NCBI GenBank assembly: GCA_031262485.1
Contig: JAISHO010000035.1
Coordinates: forward strand, 1-64,000
Direction: 5' to 3'
Length of the DNA: 64,000 nt
Source of the DNA: Propionibacteriaceae bacterium
Lineage (GTDB): Bacteria > Actinomycetota > Actinomycetes > Propionibacteriales > Propionibacteriaceae
The position numbers and the translations under genes are program-made. Shown piece after piece: positions 1 to 8,613 of the stretch (positions are counted from its first letter, which is position 1; every line of letters begins with the position of its first letter). Below the pieces are notes generated by a model. It was not told the DNA's origin, did not search any database, and saw only the letters and a program-made list of their open reading frames with translations.

Positions 1-405
1 GAGGCCGAGCCCCTCCTGTTCGGCCCAGCGCGCCATCCCACCGCAGAGGAATGCCTTGCCAGCGTAGGAAATCGACCATCCCGCGAAGGCTGTGCGGAAT
101 GCCTCGGCGCGCTGACGGAAATCGGCCTCGTCGAGGAAGAGGGCGGGAGACCCCCACTGCTCGACGAGATCGGTCGTCCGCCGCCCGGCGATCGTCAACA
201 CGCCATCGCCGTCACGGGCGGCGCCCTGGGAGAAGATCGCTGAATCGATCTCGGAGAAGTCCTCCGGCCGATCCAGCCATGCCGGGGGGATGGCCTGGCT
301 GGAGGGGGATGGGATCGGGTGAGACGGGAACGCGACGGCGGAATCGGGGTCCGTGGCCGTCGACACGGTTGAGTGACCGGATTGACCGGATGCAGGTGGA
401 GCCAC
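1..405 (-). CDS. lysA: Diaminopimelate decarboxylase, N-terminal part (cut by window edge)
   Basis: PLP enzyme that decarboxylates meso-diaminopimelate to L-lysine, the last step of the lysine pathway. Reading the minus strand from a GTG at 405 gives 135 codons that stay open to base 1. After a Ser/Pro-rich leader of about 45 residues come the LysA landmarks: GVLTIAG near residues 68-74, a segment of the type WGSPALFLDE, and the PLP-lysine motif ISYAGKAF (Lys117). The GTG is supported by a -10 hexamer TACAGT six bases upstream, which suggests a leaderless transcript; there is no convincing Shine-Dalgarno. The TIM-barrel and C-terminal domains lie beyond the window. The family call is firm; the exact start is less so. 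Confidence 0.88.
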   Translation of the reverse strand, partial: MAPPASGQSGHSTVSTATDPDSAVAFPSHPIPSPSSQAIPPAWLDRPEDFSEIDSAIFSQGAARDGDGVLTIAGRRTTDLVEQWGSPALFLDEADFRQRAEAFRTAFAGWSISYAGKAFLCGGMARWAEQEGLGL

Positions 406-411
406 GCCCCC

Positions 412-417
412 ACTGTA
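412..417 (-). promoter_or_regulatory. Putative -10 element of leaderless lysA
   Basis: TACAGT on the minus strand fits the actinobacterial TANNNT -10 pattern. It ends six bases before the lysA GTG, so transcription would begin at or next to the start codon. No clear -35 is visible. Confidence 0.45.
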
Positions 418-527
418 CCGACCCAGCCGCGCCACCCGTGGAATCCCGCCGGAACCACGTCTCGCCAGCCGTCGGCGTCAGGCTGAAAAACGACGCCGGT
501 TCCTGCTAGCCTTGTCTGCGGCTGATT

Positions 528-599
528 GCCCCCATAGCTCAGGGGATAGAGCGCCGCCCTCCGGAGGCGGGTGCGCAGGTTCGAATCCTGCTGGGGGCG
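528..599 (+). tRNA. tRNA-Arg (anticodon CCG)
   Basis: A full cloverleaf can be drawn. The acceptor stem is GCCCCCA/TGGGGGC and the D arm is GCTC/GAGC. The anticodon stem CCGCC/GGCGG closes the loop CTCCGGA with anticodon CCG. The T stem is GCAGG/CCTGC around TTCGAAT. The discriminator is G, and the 3' CCA is not encoded. Confidence 0.95.
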
Positions 600-712
600 C
601 CCTGCGCGGGTGGGTCCGGGGCCGCCGGGCTCACGTCAGGCCGCGTCGGTCAAACGCCGTAGCGACGGCGACCATCGGGAACCGCCCTCACCGGCGAGAA
701 AACAAGGGAATC

Positions 713-2179
713 ATGCCTCGCATCGACCGACGGACCGTGCTCTCTTTCTTCCACCTCGACAATCCGCGACAAGCGATCATCTGGTGGGTCGCCACCCGGG
801 GAGCCCTCTTCCTCGTCTGGTTCATGCTCGGTTTCTTCACCCAGGGCGACGTCCAGTACTACTACCAAAAGATCCACGCGCTCATGGAGGGGACGCCGGC
901 CGCGGAGACCCTCGTCGAATACCCGACGCCCGTCATCTGGTTCCTCCTCGTCCCTTATCTTCTGAGCGGAGGGCAGTATCAGACGGTCTTCGTCGCCGTC
1001 TTCGCCGGACTCCTCCTCCTGCTCGACGCCGCGCTCACCGCCGTCCTGTGGCGTTCCGCCTCCGCCCAGGGCACCGATCCCAGCGCCGCCACCTTGTTCT
1101 GGATCCTCTTCGTGCCCTGCATGGGGCAACTCGTCTATATGCGACTCGACTTGCTGTCAGCCGCCTTCAGCATGCTCGCCCTGCTCGCCTTGGCCCACCG
1201 CAAACAGGCCCCGGCCGGCTCGCTCATCGCGCTCGGCGCGTCGTTCAAACTCTGGCCCGCCATGCTCTGGCCCGCCACGATGACCGATCGCCGATCCGGG
1301 ATCCGCGCCACCATCGGCTTCGTCGTCGCCGGCGTCGTCCTAGCGGGCGTCTCGTGGATCTATGCCGGATGGGATCGGCTCGTCTCCCCGTTGACCTGGC
1401 AATCCGACCGTGGCTTACAGATCGAATCGGTCTACGCCACCTTGCCCATGGTGCTGCGGCTGTTCGACTCCTCAGGATATGAAGTTGGCTTGTCGCAATA
1501 CCAGGCGTTCGAGATCGACGGGGCGACGACCCCGGCCATGCTCACCGTCGCCTCGGCCGCCGTCGTCATCGGCGGAGCGCTCATCATCGGCCTCTATCTG
1601 GCCTGGCTCTTCGTCCAGAAAGCCAACCGCACCCTCGTGCAGGCCGGGGTGATCATGATCATCGTCACCCTCGTCATGATCGCGACCAATAAGACCTTCA
1701 GCCCCCAGTACATGATGTGGCTGGGCGGACCGGTCGCCGCCCTTCTCACTCTGCGTGGGAGCACGGTGCGAGGCCTGCCGTCCAGCGCCGCCACGGCGTC
1801 TGTGAACTCGTCGACGGCTTCGGATGGCGAGGGGTCCTCCTCCCCCGCCGAGGGCAGCGACTCTGAGCTCAAGCCCGTCGCCGAGCCGCCCCACCGGCCC
1901 CACCGGTTGGCCCGGATCATCGCCTTCTGGGTGCTCGGGATCACCATCGTCACCCAGCTGATCTACCCGACCCTCTATCCCTTCCTCGTCGCCTACGACT
2001 TCGGCGAGAATCCCTGGGCCGGCGTCATCACCTGGTTCGCCACGGGACTGCTCGTCGTACGCAACATCGCCCTCATCGTCTTCCTTGTCTGGCTCGTCTG
2101 GTATGTCGTCCGTTCGATCCTGCGGAGTAGAAAAAACGACGACCGTAACCACGAAATTTTCAAAGAAAATACGCTCTGA
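713..2179 (+). CDS. GT87-type (DUF2029) membrane glycosyltransferase
   Basis: Polytopic membrane protein of 488 residues with roughly ten or more hydrophobic segments. After the first membrane span an extracytoplasmic loop contains GDVQYYYQKI and, further on, VEYPTPVIW. This Asp-containing loop followed by a YP motif is typical of GT-C mannosyltransferases of the GT87/PimE-like group, which use polyprenyl-phosphate sugars. A Ser/Glu-rich disordered loop (about residues 365-400) precedes two further membrane spans and a charged tail. The ATG at 713 lies downstream of tRNA-Arg; the reading frame is open further upstream but runs through the tRNA, so I chose the internal ATG. The sugar donor and acceptor cannot be read from the sequence. 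Confidence 0.7.
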   Translation: MPRIDRRTVLSFFHLDNPRQAIIWWVATRGALFLVWFMLGFFTQGDVQYYYQKIHALMEGTPAAETLVEYPTPVIWFLLVPYLLSGGQYQTVFVAVFAGLLLLLDAALTAVLWRSASAQGTDPSAATLFWILFVPCMGQLVYMRLDLLSAAFSMLALLALAHRKQAPAGSLIALGASFKLWPAMLWPATMTDRRSGIRATIGFVVAGVVLAGVSWIYAGWDRLVSPLTWQSDRGLQIESVYATLPMVLRLFDSSGYEVGLSQYQAFEIDGATTPAMLTVASAAVVIGGALIIGLYLAWLFVQKANRTLVQAGVIMIIVTLVMIATNKTFSPQYMMWLGGPVAALLTLRGSTVRGLPSSAATASVNSSTASDGEGSSSPAEGSDSELKPVAEPPHRPHRLARIIAFWVLGITIVTQLIYPTLYPFLVAYDFGENPWAGVITWFATGLLVVRNIALIVFLVWLVWYVVRSILRSRKNDDRNHEIFKENTL

Positions 2180-2389
2180 GACCCCTGCGATCCGCCTGAT
2201 TTCGTCGGTCTGGTCACATTCTGGCAAGGGATTTCCGTTCAGGGTCTTGTATCTCCGTCATAGTCTTGCCACACTTATACGGTTACAACGTTGCGAGACG
2301 TGACGATCGGCCCAGGCGCCCCGAGGGGAGCATCGTGGAGGACGCCCGTCACGACCGATATTGCCCGCGAAGAAGGAGCCCGACGCATC

Positions 2390-2647
2390 ATGGATTGGCG
2401 CGATCAAGCCGCCTGCCTCACCGAGAACCCTGAGCTGTTCTTCCCCGTGGGGAACACCGGGCCGGCGCTGCTCCAAATCGAGGAGGCCAAGAAGGTCTGC
2501 AATCGCTGCGACGTCCGCGACAAATGCCTCCACTGGGCGCTCGAAGCCGGCCAGGACCACGGCGTCTGGGGCGGCATGAGCGAAGACGAGCGCCGGGCCA
2601 TGAAGCGCCGGGCGGCCCGTTCCCGGCTCCGCACCATGGCCAGTTGA
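2390..2647 (+). CDS. whiB1: WhiB1-type transcriptional regulator
   Basis: 85-residue Wbl protein that would bind a 4Fe-4S cluster and act as a redox- or nitric-oxide-sensitive transcription factor. The four cluster cysteines are present: one in the N-terminal QAACL segment, then C-x2-C-x5-C in VCNRCDVRDKC. They are followed by the GVWGG turn and a basic DNA-binding tail (RRAMKRRAARSR). The N-terminal segment (MDWRDQAACL, then DPELFFP-type residues and a GNTGPA segment) matches WhiB1 better than other Wbl classes. AGAAGGAG lies upstream of the ATG. As in Mycobacterium tuberculosis (Rv3219/Rv3220c), it is convergent with pdtaS. Confidence 0.92.
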   Translation: MDWRDQAACLTENPELFFPVGNTGPALLQIEEAKKVCNRCDVRDKCLHWALEAGQDHGVWGGMSEDERRAMKRRAARSRLRTMAS

Positions 2648-2705
2648 CTGCCCTCAGCCCCGATCTCCGATGGAGCCAGGCGATGGGCCTGACTCCATTC
2701 TTTCT

Positions 2706-4187
2706 TTAGCGGGACTGCGTGGTGAGCGGAATCGTGACGACGGCTTGGGCGCCGACCCCGGACGGGTTGGCGGTGAGCGTGAAATCGCCACCTAGATCGT
2801 CGATCAGCGTCGTGACGATCGACAGCCCCAGACTCGTCCGACCTTGATCGCACAACTGGAAGTTCTCCGGCAACCCCTGCCCCTCGTCGACGACGCTGAC
2901 ACGCAGGGAGCCGTCGTCGAGCCGCCGCGGTGAGACGACGAGACGACCCGACCCTTCGGAGAGCCCGTGCTCGATGGCGTTTTGGCACAACTCCGTCAGC
3001 ACGAGGGAGAGCGAGGTGGCGACAGCGGCGGGGATCTCGCCGAACTCGCCGTCGCGGGTGGCGTGGACGGAGCCGTGCGAGGCGGCCAGATCGCCGGCCA
3101 GCTTGAGGAGCCGATCGGCCACGTCGTCGAACTGGACCATCCCCGTCAGCGATCGGGAGAGGATCTCGTGGACGACGGCGATCGACTGCACCCGGGCGAC
3201 CGCCTCGCCCAACGCGGCCGCGGCCTCGGGCGACTCCACCCGGCGGGCCTGGAGGCGCAAGAGCGCGCTGACCGTTTGCAGATTGTTCTTGACCCGGTGG
3301 TGGATCTCGCGGATCGTCGCGTCCTTGGTGATGAGCTGGCGTTCTTTGCGGCGCAGTTCCGTCGTGTCACGGCAGACGGCGACGGTGCCGATCCGCCCTT
3401 CGGCGCTCGTCAGCGGAAGCGTCCGCATCGTCAGACTGGCCCGGTCGGTCTCCAACTCGATCTGTTCGGAGACCGACGAGCGGAAGGTCGCCGCCAGGCT
3501 ACGGTCGACCGGTTCGCCCGAGCCGTTGAGCAAGCGCAGCGTCAGCGGGATGATCGGCTCGCCGATGAGATCGCCCGTCAAACCGAGTTTGCGATACGCG
3601 CTGACGGCGTTCGGGCTGGCGTATTCGATGATCTCGTCGGCTGAGACGAGGAGGAAACCCTCCCCGACCCGCATCGGGCTGCCTGTCAGATGTCGATGCC
3701 CGGGATCGGGGAAAACCCCTCGCCAGGCCATATCGGCCAGGGTGTCGGCGACCGCCAGATAGTGGTCTTCCAACTCGCCGGGGGCGCGCACTCCCATCTG
3801 GTTGGTGTGGCGTTCGACGACGCCGACGCACTCGTCGCCGACGATGAGCGGGATGGCCCAGACGTCGACCGGGATGCCGGCTTGGAGACGGTTGTCGCTC
3901 GTCTCGCAGATCTCCCGGGAAAGATAGGCCTCGGTGACGAGATGCTCGTAGTCGTAGGCGATGACTTCGCCGACGACATCGTCGTCGAGGGCGGTCGGCC
4001 CGGTCGCCGGACGGATCTGGGCGATGGCGTAGAACTCGTTGTCATCGACGCCCGGCACCCAAAGGATGAGGTCGGAGAAGCTGAGATCGGCCAGCAGATG
4101 CCAGTCCTCCGTCAACGCCTCGAGGAATTCCGACTGTTCAGGGGCCACGGCGACACGGGAAGCGATTCTCTCGGGGATGCGCAACAC
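2706..4187 (-). CDS. pdtaS: Sensor histidine kinase PdtaS
   Basis: Cytoplasmic two-component sensor of 493 residues. The N-terminal half looks like a GAF domain followed by a PAS domain. The kinase core has the HisKA_2-type H box IREIHHRVKNNLQTV, then an ATPase domain with the N box ELCQNAIEHG and the G box VDEGQGLPENF. This is the architecture of actinobacterial PdtaS, whose partner PdtaR is an ANTAR RNA-binding response regulator; no pdtaR is present here. There is no membrane segment, in keeping with a soluble sensor. It lies tail-to-tail with whiB1 with a gap of under 60 bases. Confidence 0.9.
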   Translation of the reverse strand: MLRIPERIASRVAVAPEQSEFLEALTEDWHLLADLSFSDLILWVPGVDDNEFYAIAQIRPATGPTALDDDVVGEVIAYDYEHLVTEAYLSREICETSDNRLQAGIPVDVWAIPLIVGDECVGVVERHTNQMGVRAPGELEDHYLAVADTLADMAWRGVFPDPGHRHLTGSPMRVGEGFLLVSADEIIEYASPNAVSAYRKLGLTGDLIGEPIIPLTLRLLNGSGEPVDRSLAATFRSSVSEQIELETDRASLTMRTLPLTSAEGRIGTVAVCRDTTELRRKERQLITKDATIREIHHRVKNNLQTVSALLRLQARRVESPEAAAALGEAVARVQSIAVVHEILSRSLTGMVQFDDVADRLLKLAGDLAASHGSVHATRDGEFGEIPAAVATSLSLVLTELCQNAIEHGLSEGSGRLVVSPRRLDDGSLRVSVVDEGQGLPENFQLCDQGRTSLGLSIVTTLIDDLGGDFTLTANPSGVGAQAVVTIPLTTQSR

Positions 4188-4321
4188 CTAGCCGAGACTA
4201 CCCTGTGCGGTCGGTGGCGCGAATCGATCCTGTCCCGGCCCGCCGCCGGCCCCGGCAACGCGGGCGGCGACGGAGACCGTCTGCCTCGTCACCCTGGGCT
4301 CATGGCAAGGGACGATGACGG

Positions 4322-4327
4322 TATACT
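4322..4327 (+). promoter_or_regulatory. Putative -10 element for the bL37 gene
   Basis: TATACT lies 33 bases before the bL37 ATG and fits the TANNNT consensus. The matching -35 is poor, so this is a tentative call based on the hexamer and its position. Confidence 0.35.
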
Positions 4328-4360
4328 CAGAACCCGTCAACCATCAGTGAGGAGATCATC

Positions 4361-4435
4361 ATGGGTAAAGGTGGACGTAAGCGCCGGGCCCGCCGCAAGA
4401 ACGGCGCCAACCACGGCAAGCGCCCCAACGCGTGA
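4361..4435 (+). CDS. Ribosomal protein bL37 (24 residues)
   Basis: A 24-residue, very basic protein that begins MGKGGRKRR and ends NHGKRPNA. The Lys/Arg-rich centre and the NHGKRPNA terminus match actinobacterial bL37, a small 50S protein seen in mycobacterial ribosome structures. It is too short for most gene callers. GTGAGGAGATC gives a good Shine-Dalgarno directly upstream of the ATG, a -10 TATACT lies further upstream, and a strong intrinsic terminator follows at 4512-4545. The neighbourhood (whiB1, pdtaS, sigH) is where this gene usually sits. Confidence 0.9.
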   Translation: MGKGGRKRRARRKNGANHGKRPNA

Positions 4436-4511
4436 GAAACGCGCCCCAGGCGTGACGATCCGTCGTCAAGCCGCAAGGCGCGCACCATTCGCCCCGCAGG
4501 CGGGGCAGCAG

Positions 4512-4545
4512 AACCCCTGTCAGATGGCAGGGGTTTCTTGTTTGT
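4512..4545 (+). terminator. Intrinsic terminator after bL37
   Basis: Perfect stem AACCCCTG (4512-4519) / CAGGGGTT (4528-4535) with an eight-base loop, followed by TCTTGTTTGT on the plus strand. It overlaps the 3' end of the convergent anti-sigma gene. Confidence 0.85.
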
Positions 4546-4780
4546 CTGACGTGGCGAGTTCGGCGGTGATCCGCTCGAGCAGCGACGCCGGCGCCGCGTC
4601 GGGCTCATAGGCCCGCTTGACGGCATGACGAATCACGACCCATGCCTCCGCCTCCGTGGAGCAATCCTCACACTCGAGCAGATGTTGGCGCACGGTCTCG
4701 GCTGTGGTCTCATCCAACTCGTCGTCGAGGAACTGGTCGATCCGCGACGACATATGTGGGCAGAGACTCCCGTCTATCAT
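4520..4780 (-). CDS. rshA: Zinc-binding redox anti-sigma factor (RsrA/RshA type)
   Basis: 86-residue anti-sigma factor that would hold the SigH/SigR sigma factor inactive until oxidised. The ZAS signature is complete: Cys7, then His33, Cys37 and Cys40 (H-x3-C-x2-C in QHLLECEDC). The spacing matches the RsrA residues Cys11, His37, Cys41 and Cys44. It lies about 40 bases downstream of the sigma gene on the same strand, as expected for a cotranscribed pair. Disulphide formation would release zinc and free the sigma factor. The last codons run into the bL37 terminator. Confidence 0.9.
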   Translation of the reverse strand: MIDGSLCPHMSSRIDQFLDDELDETTAETVRQHLLECEDCSTEAEAWVVIRHAVKRAYEPDAAPASLLERITAELATSDKQETPAI

Positions 4781-4820
4781 CGTTCCTCCTCGCCCAAGGC
4801 CGGGTGAACATCAGAGTACC

Positions 4821-5534
4821 TCACCGTCGGTTCTCCTCGTCGTCCGGACATAATTCCTCCAGCTTTTTCCGCATCTGGCGGCGGGCCCGGCTGAGCCGGG
4901 ACATGACCGTTCCGATCGGAACGTCGGTGATATCGGCGATCTCCTTGTAGGAGAGCCCTTCGATATCAGCTAAATAGATCGTGTAACGGAAATCCCACGA
5001 TAGTGATTTCAGGGCTTCCATGACACGCTCATCCGGAATGCGGGCGAGAGCCTCGATCTCAGCCGAGGGCGTCGGTTGGGTGGAATGGGATTCGGCCTGG
5101 GCGATCTGCCAGTCCTCGACAGCCGAGTCTTCGGAGAACTTCGGCTCCCGTTGGGCCTTGCGGTACGAGTTGATGTAGGTGTTCGTCAGGATGCGGAGCA
5201 GCCAGGCTCGCATGTTCGTGCCGGGTTTGAATTGATGGAAGGACGCGTACGCCTTCATGTAGGCCTCTTGGACGAGATCCTCGGCGTCGGCCGGGTTGCG
5301 CGTCATCCGCAGAGCGACCGCGTAGAGACGGTCGAGGTTGCCCAGAGCCTCCTCTTCGAAGAGTCGAGACCGTTCCCCAGGATCTTCGAGTAAGCGATTG
5401 AACGCCGCCTCGTCATCCTCGGACATCGTCACGTCGTCCGTGGGAGGGTCTGCGACAAGCGCCGACCCTCGCGTCTCCCCTTGTGGGGAGGGAGTGTCTT
5501 GACGATGATTAGTGTTTTTATTTCTTGTTGTCAT
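4821..5534 (-). CDS. sigH: ECF sigma factor SigH/SigR
   Basis: Group IV sigma factor for thiol-oxidative and heat stress. Region 2 contains [20 protein letters not shown] and then [19 protein letters not shown], very close to mycobacterial SigH. Region 4 contains [20 protein letters not shown] followed by an [12 protein letters not shown] recognition helix. The start is uncertain. I use the ATG at 5534 (237 residues, leader [11 protein letters not shown]); the frame is open to 5642 via GTG, and another ATG lies at 5426. It is paired with the anti-sigma gene downstream. No convincing GGAAT/GTT autoregulatory promoter was found upstream. Confidence 0.9.
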   Translation of the reverse strand: MTTRNKNTNHRQDTPSPQGETRGSALVADPPTDDVTMSEDDEAAFNRLLEDPGERSRLFEEEALGNLDRLYAVALRMTRNPADAEDLVQEAYMKAYASFHQFKPGTNMRAWLLRILTNTYINSYRKAQREPKFSEDSAVEDWQIAQAESHSTQPTPSAEIEALARIPDERVMEALKSLSWDFRYTIYLADIEGLSYKEIADITDVPIGTVMSRLSRARRQMRKKLEELCPDDEENRR

Positions 5535-5706
5535 GAGGTTGTCGAACCTTCCCCCATCACGGCACACTCCGACGGTCGCCCGTTCGGGTTTGCTCCCCCT
5601 ATTTCGATACGGTCTCAGCCCCTCCAGGGGCACGAACCGCACACCACACTTTTCCCCGTCAGCAAGATTTATATCAGCAAAATCGCGTCAGGTCGAACGA
5701 GCGGGT

Positions 5707-5712
5707 CATAAT
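5707..5712 (+). promoter_or_regulatory. Putative -10 element of leaderless DoxX-like gene
   Basis: CATAAT ends five bases before the ATG at 5718, and no Shine-Dalgarno is present, which points to leaderless transcription of the aroA operon. The -35 region is not recognisable. Confidence 0.4.
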
Positions 5713-5717
5713 TGGGT

Positions 5718-6275
5718 ATGAGTTTTATCCGCTTCGCCGCTCGTTCCCTGCTCGCCAGCTACTTCATCGCCGACGGCTGCAAAGCCGTCGTCCAGCCGTC
5801 TCCCCTTGTCGAAGACGCCGAGACCACCGCCCAGGGTTTCAGCCGGGCCGCTTCGCGTTATTTGCCCGAATCCGTCGCCGAACGGATCCCGACTGAGACG
5901 AAGACGCTCGTGCGCATCCACGGTGGTATCGAAGCCGTGGCCGGGGTCATGATCGCCACCGGGCTGGGTCGTCGGCTCGGGGCGACGGTGCTGGCCATCT
6001 CCTACCTGCCCAAGGCGATCTCGCATCGCCCGCGCCGCTCCGCCCGTTCCGCCGGCGTCTCGGCGACCGCGGTGTTCAATCGCGATCTCGCCCTCATCGG
6101 AGCCCTCGTGCTCGAGGCCCTCGACACCGAGGGCAAGCCTGATCTCGGCTGGTTGGCGGCCGATCGCAAGAAGCGCCTCACCCACGTCGCCCAGCAAACG
6201 GCCAAGGCGACGAAGAAAGCGACGAAGCGCAAGGCCAACGAATTACGCGACCAGATCAACGACACCTTCTGCTGA
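5718..6275 (+). CDS. DoxX-family membrane protein with lysine-rich tail
   Basis: 185 residues. The N-terminal two thirds resemble small DoxX-type membrane proteins (FIRFAARSLLASYFIADG, later GIEAVAGVMIATGLGRRLGA and DLALIGALVLEAL), with about four hydrophobic stretches. The C-terminal 35 residues are highly basic and alanine-rich (KATKKATKRKANELR), like a histone-H1-type tail. The ATG is preceded by CATAAT rather than a ribosome binding site. The stop overlaps the aroA start (TGATG), so the two are translationally coupled. The function of actinobacterial DoxX-like proteins is not settled; a role in membrane thiol or redox homeostasis fits the nearby sigH but is inference. Confidence 0.7.
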   Translation: MSFIRFAARSLLASYFIADGCKAVVQPSPLVEDAETTAQGFSRAASRYLPESVAERIPTETKTLVRIHGGIEAVAGVMIATGLGRRLGATVLAISYLPKAISHRPRRSARSAGVSATAVFNRDLALIGALVLEALDTEGKPDLGWLAADRKKRLTHVAQQTAKATKKATKRKANELRDQINDTFC

Positions 6276-7606
6276 TGGCGGGAACGCCCGCCGCTTCTCC
6301 CACCGCCGCGACCGTCCCGGCCGACAAGGCCGGGTGGGCGGCGCCGGTGGCCCACGGTCCCGTCGTCGGGAAAATCGCGGTGCCGGGGTCGAAATCGGCC
6401 ACCGCCCGGGCGCTCGTCCTGGCGGCTTTGGCCGAGGCGCCAGGTGCGATCCGCGGCGGGCTCACGGCCCGTGACACCACGCTCATGATCGCCGCCCTGC
6501 GAGCGCTCGGGGCGACGATCGACGACGATGATCCTCTTCATTGGAAGGTCGCGCCGATCGATCAGCCGGTGGGCGGTTCCGCCATCGACTGCGGTTTGGC
6601 CGGCACGGTCGCCCGCTTCGTGCCGCCGATCGCCGCGTTGGCCGAGGGATCGACGCTCTTCGACGGCGATCCGGCCGCTCGACGCCGCCCGGTCGGCCCC
6701 CTTCTGCGCGGGCTCGAGCAACTCGGCTCGCATGTCACGCCGATGGCGACGGAGTTCCTCCCCTTCAGCGTCACGGGGAAACTGACCGGCGGGCGGGCGG
6801 TCATCGACGCCGGCGCCTCAAGCCAATTCGTCTCCGGATTGCTCTTGACCGCCCCGCGTTTTCCCGCCGGGCTCGACCTCGCCCACAAGGGCTCCGCAGT
6901 GCCGTCGCGCCCGCACATCACGATGACGATCGACGCCTTGGCCGCTCGGGGCGTGAGCGTCGAGGAATCCGATGGAGGAACCCGCTGGCAAGTCGCGCCG
7001 GGCTCGATCGGCGCGCTCGACGAGGTGATCGAACCGGATCTCACGACCGCCGCTGTTTTCCTCGCCGCCGCCCTCGTGGCGGGAGGCGAGGTGACGGTGC
7101 CGGGGTGGCCGGCCGCCTCGGCCCAACCAGGCCTGCTCGTGCCTGATCTCCTCGACCGGTTCGGCGCCACGAGCGCGCGCGGCCCGGCCGGATTGACGAC
7201 GCGGGGAACAGGAGAAGTGTCCGGCGGCGGTGAGATCGATCTCCATGAGGCCAGCGAGTTGACCTGCGTCGTCGCCGCGCTGGCCGCCCTGGCCGAGGGG
7301 CCGACCAGGATTCGCGGCGTGGCCCACATCCGAGGCCACGAGACCGATCGCCTCGCCGCTCTGCGCGAGGAGATCACCGCGCTCGGGGGGCGTTGCGAGG
7401 AGACCGACGACGGCCTGGCGATCAGCCCGGCGCGTCTGCACGGCGGGGTCTTCCGCACCTGGGGCGACCACCGCATGGCCCACGCCGGGGCCCTCATCGG
7501 CCTGCGCGTCCCTGGGATCGTCCTCGACGACGTCGCCGTCACCGCGAAGACGATGCCGCTGTTCCCCCCCGCGTGGTCGACGCTCGTCGCCGGCGGGGAG
7601 GGCTGA
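6275..7606 (+). CDS. aroA: 3-phosphoshikimate 1-carboxyvinyltransferase (EPSP synthase)
   Basis: Joins PEP to shikimate 3-phosphate in the chorismate pathway. 443 residues. Signatures include VPGSKSATARALVLAALA near residues 36-53, GLAGTVARFVPPIAAL, SSQFVSGLLL, EPDLTTAAVFLAAALV, RGHETDRLAALREEI, and GDHRMAHAGALIGL near the C-terminus. The usual asparagine of the N-terminal PGSKSxTNR motif is alanine here (Ala44), while the catalytic Lys40 and Arg45 are kept. The start ATG overlaps the DoxX-like stop, and rsgA follows after two bases. The order aroA-rsgA-hisN is common in actinobacteria. Confidence 0.95.
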   Translation: MAGTPAASPTAATVPADKAGWAAPVAHGPVVGKIAVPGSKSATARALVLAALAEAPGAIRGGLTARDTTLMIAALRALGATIDDDDPLHWKVAPIDQPVGGSAIDCGLAGTVARFVPPIAALAEGSTLFDGDPAARRRPVGPLLRGLEQLGSHVTPMATEFLPFSVTGKLTGGRAVIDAGASSQFVSGLLLTAPRFPAGLDLAHKGSAVPSRPHITMTIDALAARGVSVEESDGGTRWQVAPGSIGALDEVIEPDLTTAAVFLAAALVAGGEVTVPGWPAASAQPGLLVPDLLDRFGATSARGPAGLTTRGTGEVSGGGEIDLHEASELTCVVAALAALAEGPTRIRGVAHIRGHETDRLAALREEITALGGRCEETDDGLAISPARLHGGVFRTWGDHRMAHAGALIGLRVPGIVLDDVAVTAKTMPLFPPAWSTLVAGGEG

Positions 7607-7608
7607 CG

Positions 7609-8604
7609 ATGGCGCGCGCAGCCGGTTCGGTCTACCAAGACGATCACGCGGGCTTCGGCCGCCCGGCGCGGCGCACCCGTCCCCGCACGAAGATCCGCCC
7701 GGATTACTCAGCCTTGCCGACCGGTCGGGTCGTGCGGATCGACCGGGGGCGGTATCGCTGCCTGGTCGACGGGGTGGCGGTCGACGCCGCCAAGGCTCGT
7801 TCTTTGGGCAAACGCGCCATCCTCGTCGGCGATCTCGTCCGCCTCGACGGCGACGTCTCCGGAACCGAGGGAACCCTCGCCCGAGTCGCCGAGATCCTCC
7901 CCCGCCACTCGGTGCTGCGCCGCAGCGCCGACGACGCCGATCCGACGGAACGCCCGATCGTCGCCAACGCCGACCAACTCGGCATCGTCACCGCGCTGGC
8001 CGATCCGGAGCCACGCACGGGGATGATCGACCGGATCCTCGTCGCCGCCTACAGCGCCGGGCTGACCCCCCTGCTCTGCCTGACCAAAGCCGATCTCGCC
8101 TCGCCCGATCCGCTCCTGGAGATCTATGGGCCGCTCGACATCGAGGTCGTCACCCTGAGCCCGGGGTGCGATCTAGCCGATCTGCGGCGCCATCTCGACG
8201 GCCACGTCTCCGTCCTCGTCGGGCACTCCGGGGTCGGCAAATCGACCCTCATCAACGCCCTCGTGCCCGAGGCCGACCTGCCGACCGGGCGGGTCAACGA
8301 CGTCACCGGCAAGGGCCGGCACACCTCGACCTCGGCCGTCGCCCTCCCCCTGCCCACCGGCGACGGGTGGATCATCGACACTCCCGGGGTGCGCTCGTTC
8401 GGGCTCTCGCACGTCGATCCGCAGGAGATCGTGGCCGCCTTCCCCGACCTCGCCGCGATCACCGCCGACTGCCCGCGCGGCTGCACCCACGAGGCGACGG
8501 AGCCGGATTGCGCCCTCGACCGGGCGGTGCGCGACGGTGTTCTGACGGCGGCACGGGTCGCGTCCTTTCGCCGCCTCCCGCTCGTGGCGGCGTCGAACCA
8601 TTAG
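7609..8604 (+). CDS. rsgA: Ribosome small-subunit-dependent GTPase RsgA
   Basis: Circularly permuted GTPase that helps late 30S subunit maturation. 331 residues: a basic N-terminus (RPARRTRPRTKIRPDYS), an OB-fold, then the permuted G motifs in the order G4 (TKAD), G1 (GHSGVGKSTLIN) and G3 (DTPG). It ends with a zinc module containing DCPRGCTHEATEPDC. The ATG at 7609 follows GGGGAGGGCTGACG, a good ribosome binding site, two bases after the aroA stop. Confidence 0.95.
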   Translation: MARAAGSVYQDDHAGFGRPARRTRPRTKIRPDYSALPTGRVVRIDRGRYRCLVDGVAVDAAKARSLGKRAILVGDLVRLDGDVSGTEGTLARVAEILPRHSVLRRSADDADPTERPIVANADQLGIVTALADPEPRTGMIDRILVAAYSAGLTPLLCLTKADLASPDPLLEIYGPLDIEVVTLSPGCDLADLRRHLDGHVSVLVGHSGVGKSTLINALVPEADLPTGRVNDVTGKGRHTSTSAVALPLPTGDGWIIDTPGVRSFGLSHVDPQEIVAAFPDLAAITADCPRGCTHEATEPDCALDRAVRDGVLTAARVASFRRLPLVAASNH

Positions 8605-8607
8605 CCT
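8602..8607 (+). promoter_or_regulatory. Putative -10 element of leaderless hisN
   Basis: TAGCCT overlaps the rsgA stop codon and ends six bases before the hisN ATG. This would give hisN an independent leaderless transcript in addition to any read-through. Confidence 0.4.
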
Positions 8608-8613
8608 GAGCGC

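Noticed and set aside
51..509. Plus-strand 152-codon frame at the left edge
   Set aside because: Arg/Pro-rich shadow of lysA, which is clearly coded on the other strand and matches known motifs.
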